This document shows, piece after piece, positions 5,388 through 8,016 of a stretch of DNA of 8,016 nucleotides. This DNA is from CAYUNA01 sp047629355 (GTDB lineage: Bacteria; Bacteroidota; Bacteroidia; Chitinophagales; Saprospiraceae). The notes beneath the pieces were generated by a model. It was not told the origin of the DNA, did not search any database, and saw only the letters and a list, made by a program, of their open reading frames with translations. Numbering within the stretch: position 1 is the first letter of the stretch; each line of letters starts with the position of its first letter. The translations under genes and the position numbers were made by a program. The stretch is from positions 1 through 8,016 of the forward strand of contig JBLHWU010000264.1 in assembly GCA_047629355.1 (NCBI GenBank), read 5' to 3'.

Positions 5388-6665
5388 ATGAATACAATAA
5401 AAGTACTTATCGATGCCAGAGTAATTGGAGGCGAAGCACAAGGTTCGAGCACTTATCTAAAAGGTATTTACAATAATATACACAAGCATTTTGGAAATGT
5501 CTATGACCTATTTTTTGCGGGTTATGACTTCGACTCAATAAAAGAGGCATTTCCATTTTTAGAAAAGAAACGATTCATTCAACTTAAGAGTATTTCTAAA
5601 ATTGGTCTTTTGGGATTTGAATTTCCAAAAATTATAAAACAGTACAATATTGATTTTTCGCACTTTCAATATGCAACTCCATTTGTCAAAAATTGTAAGT
5701 TTATCATAACAACTCATGACGTTTTATTCAATGATTTTAAAGATGATTTTTCAAAATGGTATGCATTCAAAAGGAATTTTCTTTTCAAATTATCCTTGGA
5801 AAAAAGTGAGATTCGTTTAACGGTTTCAGGCTATTCTCGAAAACGAATTGCGAATCATTATAATTTGCCTCAATCTTCTTTGCATATCACGCCAAATGGG
5901 GTACGTCCTGAATTTTTTGAAGCATTTGATTCAAAAGCAGTTAAAATGCGAATTAAGCAAAAATTTGGGGCAGAAAGATACTTGCTTTATGTCAGCCGAA
6001 TTGAACCACGAAAAAACCACAAAATGGTCATGGATGCCTTTCGTGAATTGAATCTCGCGGAGCAAGGATATCAATTAGTATTCATTGGAAATGACACATT
6101 AAAGAGTAAAAAAGAAGTCGCTGAAATCAATCAAATGCAAGCTTGCTTCCCAAATCATTTCCACTGGTTTTCGAATATCAGTGATGAAGATTTAATAAAT
6201 TTTTATCGCGGAACCGAGTTGTTTGTTTATCCGTCCAAAGCAGAAGGTTTTGGGATTCCACCAATCGAAGCGGTTGCGTCGGGTGCACGGACTTTGTGCT
6301 CAAATATGACTGCAATGGAAGATTTTAACTTTTTTGAAGGCAATTATTTCTCGCCTGATAATTTAGAAGAATTAAAAATGAAAATCAGCCAAATTATAGA
6401 CCATCCGCGTCGGGCGTGGTCAACTTATGTCCTGAAAAAAATTGTTGAAGAAAGATATTCTTGGAATGTCAGTTCGAACTTATTACATGATTTAATTCAA
6501 AAAGAAACACAACCTATAAATGTAAATGCTCCCCAATTGACCAAGGAACATGGAATTAATAAACTAAGATTCATGAGAGAGAGATTGTTCATAGTTTTTG
6601 CTTTAAAACTGCGATTTATATTAGACTTGTTATCTTTTAATAAATACTTGTCTGAAAATATCTAA
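5388..6665 (+). CDS. GT4-family glycosyltransferase with element-derived C-terminal tail
   Basis: 425 aa. It is a retaining GT-B glycosyltransferase that adds a sugar from a nucleotide donor to a growing polysaccharide repeat at the cytoplasmic face. Landmarks: a GGEAQGSSTYL glycine-rich loop (14-24), THD (109-111), VSGYSRKRI (146-154), ITPNGV (167-172), the donor-site stretch YVSRIEPRKNH (201-211), and the GT4 E-x7-E motif EGFGIPPIE with Glu286 and Glu294. The normal domain ends near YSWNVSSNLLHDLI (357-370). Codons 386-425 (6543-6665) lie in palindrome A3: KEHGINKLRF is its left arm, FIVFALKLRF its centre, and the stop codon sits in the central loop. The tail is basic and hydrophobic and probably not needed for catalysis. 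The start ATG at 5388 follows AACAGCAATC and fits the family N-terminus. Confidence 0.9.
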   Translation: MNTIKVLIDARVIGGEAQGSSTYLKGIYNNIHKHFGNVYDLFFAGYDFDSIKEAFPFLEKKRFIQLKSISKIGLLGFEFPKIIKQYNIDFSHFQYATPFVKNCKFIITTHDVLFNDFKDDFSKWYAFKRNFLFKLSLEKSEIRLTVSGYSRKRIANHYNLPQSSLHITPNGVRPEFFEAFDSKAVKMRIKQKFGAERYLLYVSRIEPRKNHKMVMDAFRELNLAEQGYQLVFIGNDTLKSKKEVAEINQMQACFPNHFHWFSNISDEDLINFYRGTELFVYPSKAEGFGIPPIEAVASGARTLCSNMTAMEDFNFFEGNYFSPDNLEELKMKISQIIDHPRRAWSTYVLKKIVEERYSWNVSSNLLHDLIQKETQPINVNAPQLTKEHGINKLRFMRERLFIVFALKLRFILDLLSFNKYLSENI

Positions 6666-6783
6666 ATTTCATACAAGCATTTATTAAAGGGTAACAAGTC
6701 TAATATAAATCGCAGTTTCAAGGTGAAAAATATGAACTAAATATCCTCTGAAGAATCTTAGTTTATTTGTTTCGCGTTTCTAA
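6543..6783. repeat. Palindromic element A3 overlapping the GT4 gene 3' end
   Basis: The outer arms contain a perfect 15-bp pair, AATAAACTAAGATTC (6558-6572) with 6753-6767. Family-A features are present: AAGGAAC at 6543, GTTTTTGCTTTAAAA (6595-6609), AAATATCC (6738-6745) and TTCGCGTTTC (6771-6780). The apex holds a perfect 27-bp inverted repeat (6606-6632 with 6692-6718), continued by a 16-of-19 pair around a 20-nt loop. That makes A3 about 77 bp longer than A1 and A2. The right boundary is CTAA (6780-6783), shared with C3; the left boundary has decayed to CCAA. The GT4 stop codon (6663-6665) falls in the apical loop. Confidence 0.82.
6606..6718 (+). terminator. Possible 3'-end hairpin of the GT4 mRNA (apex of A3)
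   Basis: The 27-bp perfect stem plus its continuation would form a very stable RNA hairpin spanning the stop codon. No T-run follows, so classical intrinsic termination is not shown. Protection or processing of the mRNA 3' end is the more cautious reading. The structure is seen in the sequence; the role is inferred. Confidence 0.35.
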
Positions 6784-6944
6784 GTACCTGAACACAATTA
6801 ATCGAACATTTAAAAAGTATCTTTTTCCGTTATTTTCCTCTAAAAAATACTTCAATAAATGGATTATTCAAGAATCTTTTAGAGAAAACTAACGAAAAAA
6901 TCTGACTCCCTTGATTGTTCGATTATTTATGTCCAGGTACTTAA
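6780..6944. repeat. Palindromic element C3, 157 bp between CTAA and TTAA
   Basis: Outer arms 6782-6810 and 6916-6942 pair, with AAGTACCTG and AATCGAACA exact. The inner arms (about 6816-6850 and 6870-6906) share the CTTTTTCCGTTATTTTCCTC and CTAAAA pattern seen in C1 and C2, with a loop of about 19 nt. Boundaries are CTAA (6780-6783, shared with A3) and TTAA (6941-6944, shared with B2). Confidence 0.78.
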
Positions 6945-7161
6945 ATTCTACGCTAAGACTCTTGTATCGTTTTCTATCAATAGGGAGTTTAAGTGGCAAA
7001 ATTGGGACTAAGTCCAATTTTGCCCATCAAAAACACCCAGCCCGCCGCCGAAAGCGGCGGGGGAGAGAGACTTGAGGGAGAGAAGTGGTTTTAAAACCAT
7101 TCTTTCCCTCAAACACCTTTTGTTTTTGGTACTAGATTTAAGAGTCTTAAAGTAGAACTAA
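6941..7161. repeat. Palindromic element B2 enclosing three hairpins
   Basis: The outer arms are 6943-6963 and 7140-7160. Between them are three separate stems. The first has GGCAAAATTGG (6995-7005) with CCAATTTTGCC (7014-7024). The second is GC-only, CCCGCCGC (7041-7048) with GCGGCGGG (7054-7061) and loop CGAAA. The third pairs 7072-7092 with 7093-7112 almost completely. The first stem is homologous to the single inner hairpin of B1; the other two are extra. Boundaries are TTAA (6941-6944) and CTAA (7158-7161). The folded form is a four-way, cloverleaf-like structure. It ends about 40 bp before the start at 7203. Confidence 0.75.
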
Positions 7162-7202
7162 TAAACCATTTTTAAATGTGGTTGCTTAAAACAATTATTA
7201 TT

Positions 7203-7883
7203 ATGAATCACTTACGAATATTTCCATTCATTATTACTTTTTTGATGGGATTTAATTTTTTATCGTTATTAAGTGCCGAAGGGCTTCTTTTCTTCTCAGA
7301 TTTAGATTCCATCCGAAAAGAAAAAGCTATTTGGATAAACGCTCAAGATACTATTCTTTTAAAACCTGTGTGCGGCGTGGATGGAAATACTTATGTCAAT
7401 GCCGACGAAGCTCATTTTTACGGCATTCAAGAATGGACGGAAGGGCGTTGTAATTCGTATGAAAAAGTCATTGTCCAGCAGCCTGACCAAATTTGGCTAA
7501 CGGAAGTATTTTTGAATGATTTCTCGCAGGAATCAGATTATGAGAAAAGTGGTTATTCGAATTTCACGAATGTTATTTTTGAAATTTCTCCTTCCAAAAA
7601 AAACCAACTTAAATACCAAACCAATGATGGTGGTAAATCCAATCAAAATTTCAAAGTTTGGATAGATTTTGATGGTGATTATAAATTTGAAAAAGAGGAA
7701 TTAATCATTGACCAAAAAGTATCGAAAAAGGATGAATTTCTAGATTTTAGTATCCCATCCAATCTTGAAATTGATTTTATTACTCAAATGCGCGTATTTT
7801 ATGGTTTTGAAAATAGTCATCCCGAAAAAGGTTATATTTCAGTGGGTGAAGTGGAAGATTATACAGTAATGGTGGGTCGTTGA
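7203..7883 (+). CDS. Secreted protein with degenerate Kazal-like module and GEVED domain
   Basis: 226 aa from the ATG at 7203. MNHLRIFPFIITFLMGFNFLSLLSAEG reads as a signal peptide cut near residue 25, so the protein is probably exported. Residues 55-83 match a Kazal-like module: PVCGVDGNTYVN, then GIQEWTEGRC. Only two cysteines remain (57 and 83), the positions of the Kazal third and sixth cysteines, which normally pair; the others are lost. Residues about 96-224 fit the GEVED domain of Bacteroidota surface proteins: SGYSNFT (116-122), VWIDFDGDYKF (152-162) and the signature GEVEDYTVMV (215-224). No sorting domain follows, so it may be released or periplasmic. An ATG at 7176 is in frame, but starting at 7203 gives the better signal peptide. 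Loss of cysteines argues against working protease inhibition. It is preceded by element B2 and has no obvious link to the glycan genes. Confidence 0.8.
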   Translation: MNHLRIFPFIITFLMGFNFLSLLSAEGLLFFSDLDSIRKEKAIWINAQDTILLKPVCGVDGNTYVNADEAHFYGIQEWTEGRCNSYEKVIVQQPDQIWLTEVFLNDFSQESDYEKSGYSNFTNVIFEISPSKKNQLKYQTNDGGKSNQNFKVWIDFDGDYKFEKEELIIDQKVSKKDEFLDFSIPSNLEIDFITQMRVFYGFENSHPEKGYISVGEVEDYTVMVGR

Positions 7884-8016
7884 TTCTGATAGAAACCAAT
7901 CTTTTTTAATGGGCATTGTTTCGTATTTAGGTAGTGCCACAAATGTGCACTTCTACAGTTTAGGTGGTTTTGTTTATAAAAGGGATTTTTAATGGATAAA
8001 AACGATTTTGCAAAAA
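7884..8016. other. Right-edge intergenic DNA, possible start of another repeat element
   Basis: TTAG at 7927-7930 is followed by GTAGTGCCACAAATGTGCAC and TTCTAC, a weak hairpin, then GTTTAGGTGG (7958-7967). The same ten bases occur at 4772-4781 in element A4, and CAGGTGG lies at the left end of the GTAA-ended MITE (1082-1088). It may be the start of another element cut off by the window. No terminator with a T-run is evident after the gene. Confidence 0.3.

Noticed and set aside
6941..7161. tRNA or known riboswitch from the cloverleaf shape of B2
   Set aside because: There is no anticodon arm, T-loop sequence or known aptamer core, and the structure matches repeat family B.

Overview
The window is AT-rich and carries five clear genes, all on the + strand. 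It looks like a member of the Bacteroidota. The last gene has a GEVED domain, a module typical of secreted Bacteroidota proteins, next to a Kazal-like module. Starts lack obvious Shine-Dalgarno sequences, and the surface-polysaccharide genes fit the phylum. No rRNA or housekeeping marker is present, so anything below phylum (for example a Saprospiraceae relative) is a guess.

Genes in order: a left-handed beta-helix acyltransferase (300-1037), a Wzx-type polysaccharide flippase (1701-2969), a GT-B enzyme resembling capsule-synthesis proteins (3079-4446), a GT4-family glycosyltransferase (5388-6665), and a small secreted protein with a worn Kazal-like module plus a GEVED domain (7203-7883). The first four read as part of a surface-polysaccharide locus: sugar transfer, O-acylation and membrane flipping. 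The fifth is probably an unrelated exported protein beside it.

The striking part is the intergenic DNA. Genes are separated by about 85 to 940 bases (three gaps exceed 500), packed with long imperfect palindromes. I sort them by sequence into A (1049-1405, 4470-4635, 6543-6783, a decayed copy at 4764-4883, a solo arm near 3011), B (4632-4767, 6941-7161), C (1-127, 124-288, 5125-5290, 6780-6944) and D (5041-5128). They are joined end to end, and almost every boundary is a YTAR tetranucleotide (TTAG, CTAA or TTAA) that neighbouring elements share. Five A and C copies are 157-158 bp between their YTAR sites although the families differ in sequence. They look like MITEs or REP-like non-autonomous elements that insert repeatedly into each other's ends.

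Two further insertions have clean 8-bp target duplications. One is a 184-bp element with GTAA termini (IS66-like) nested inside A1, duplicating AATAAAGT. The other is a 209-bp element with 12-bp inverted ends just upstream of the flippase gene, duplicating AATTCATC.

The palindromes also affect the genes. They create spurious upstream starts for the first three genes, and in the GT4 gene element A3 supplies the last 40 codons and the stop codon. No CRISPR array, tRNA, rRNA or intact transposase gene was seen.
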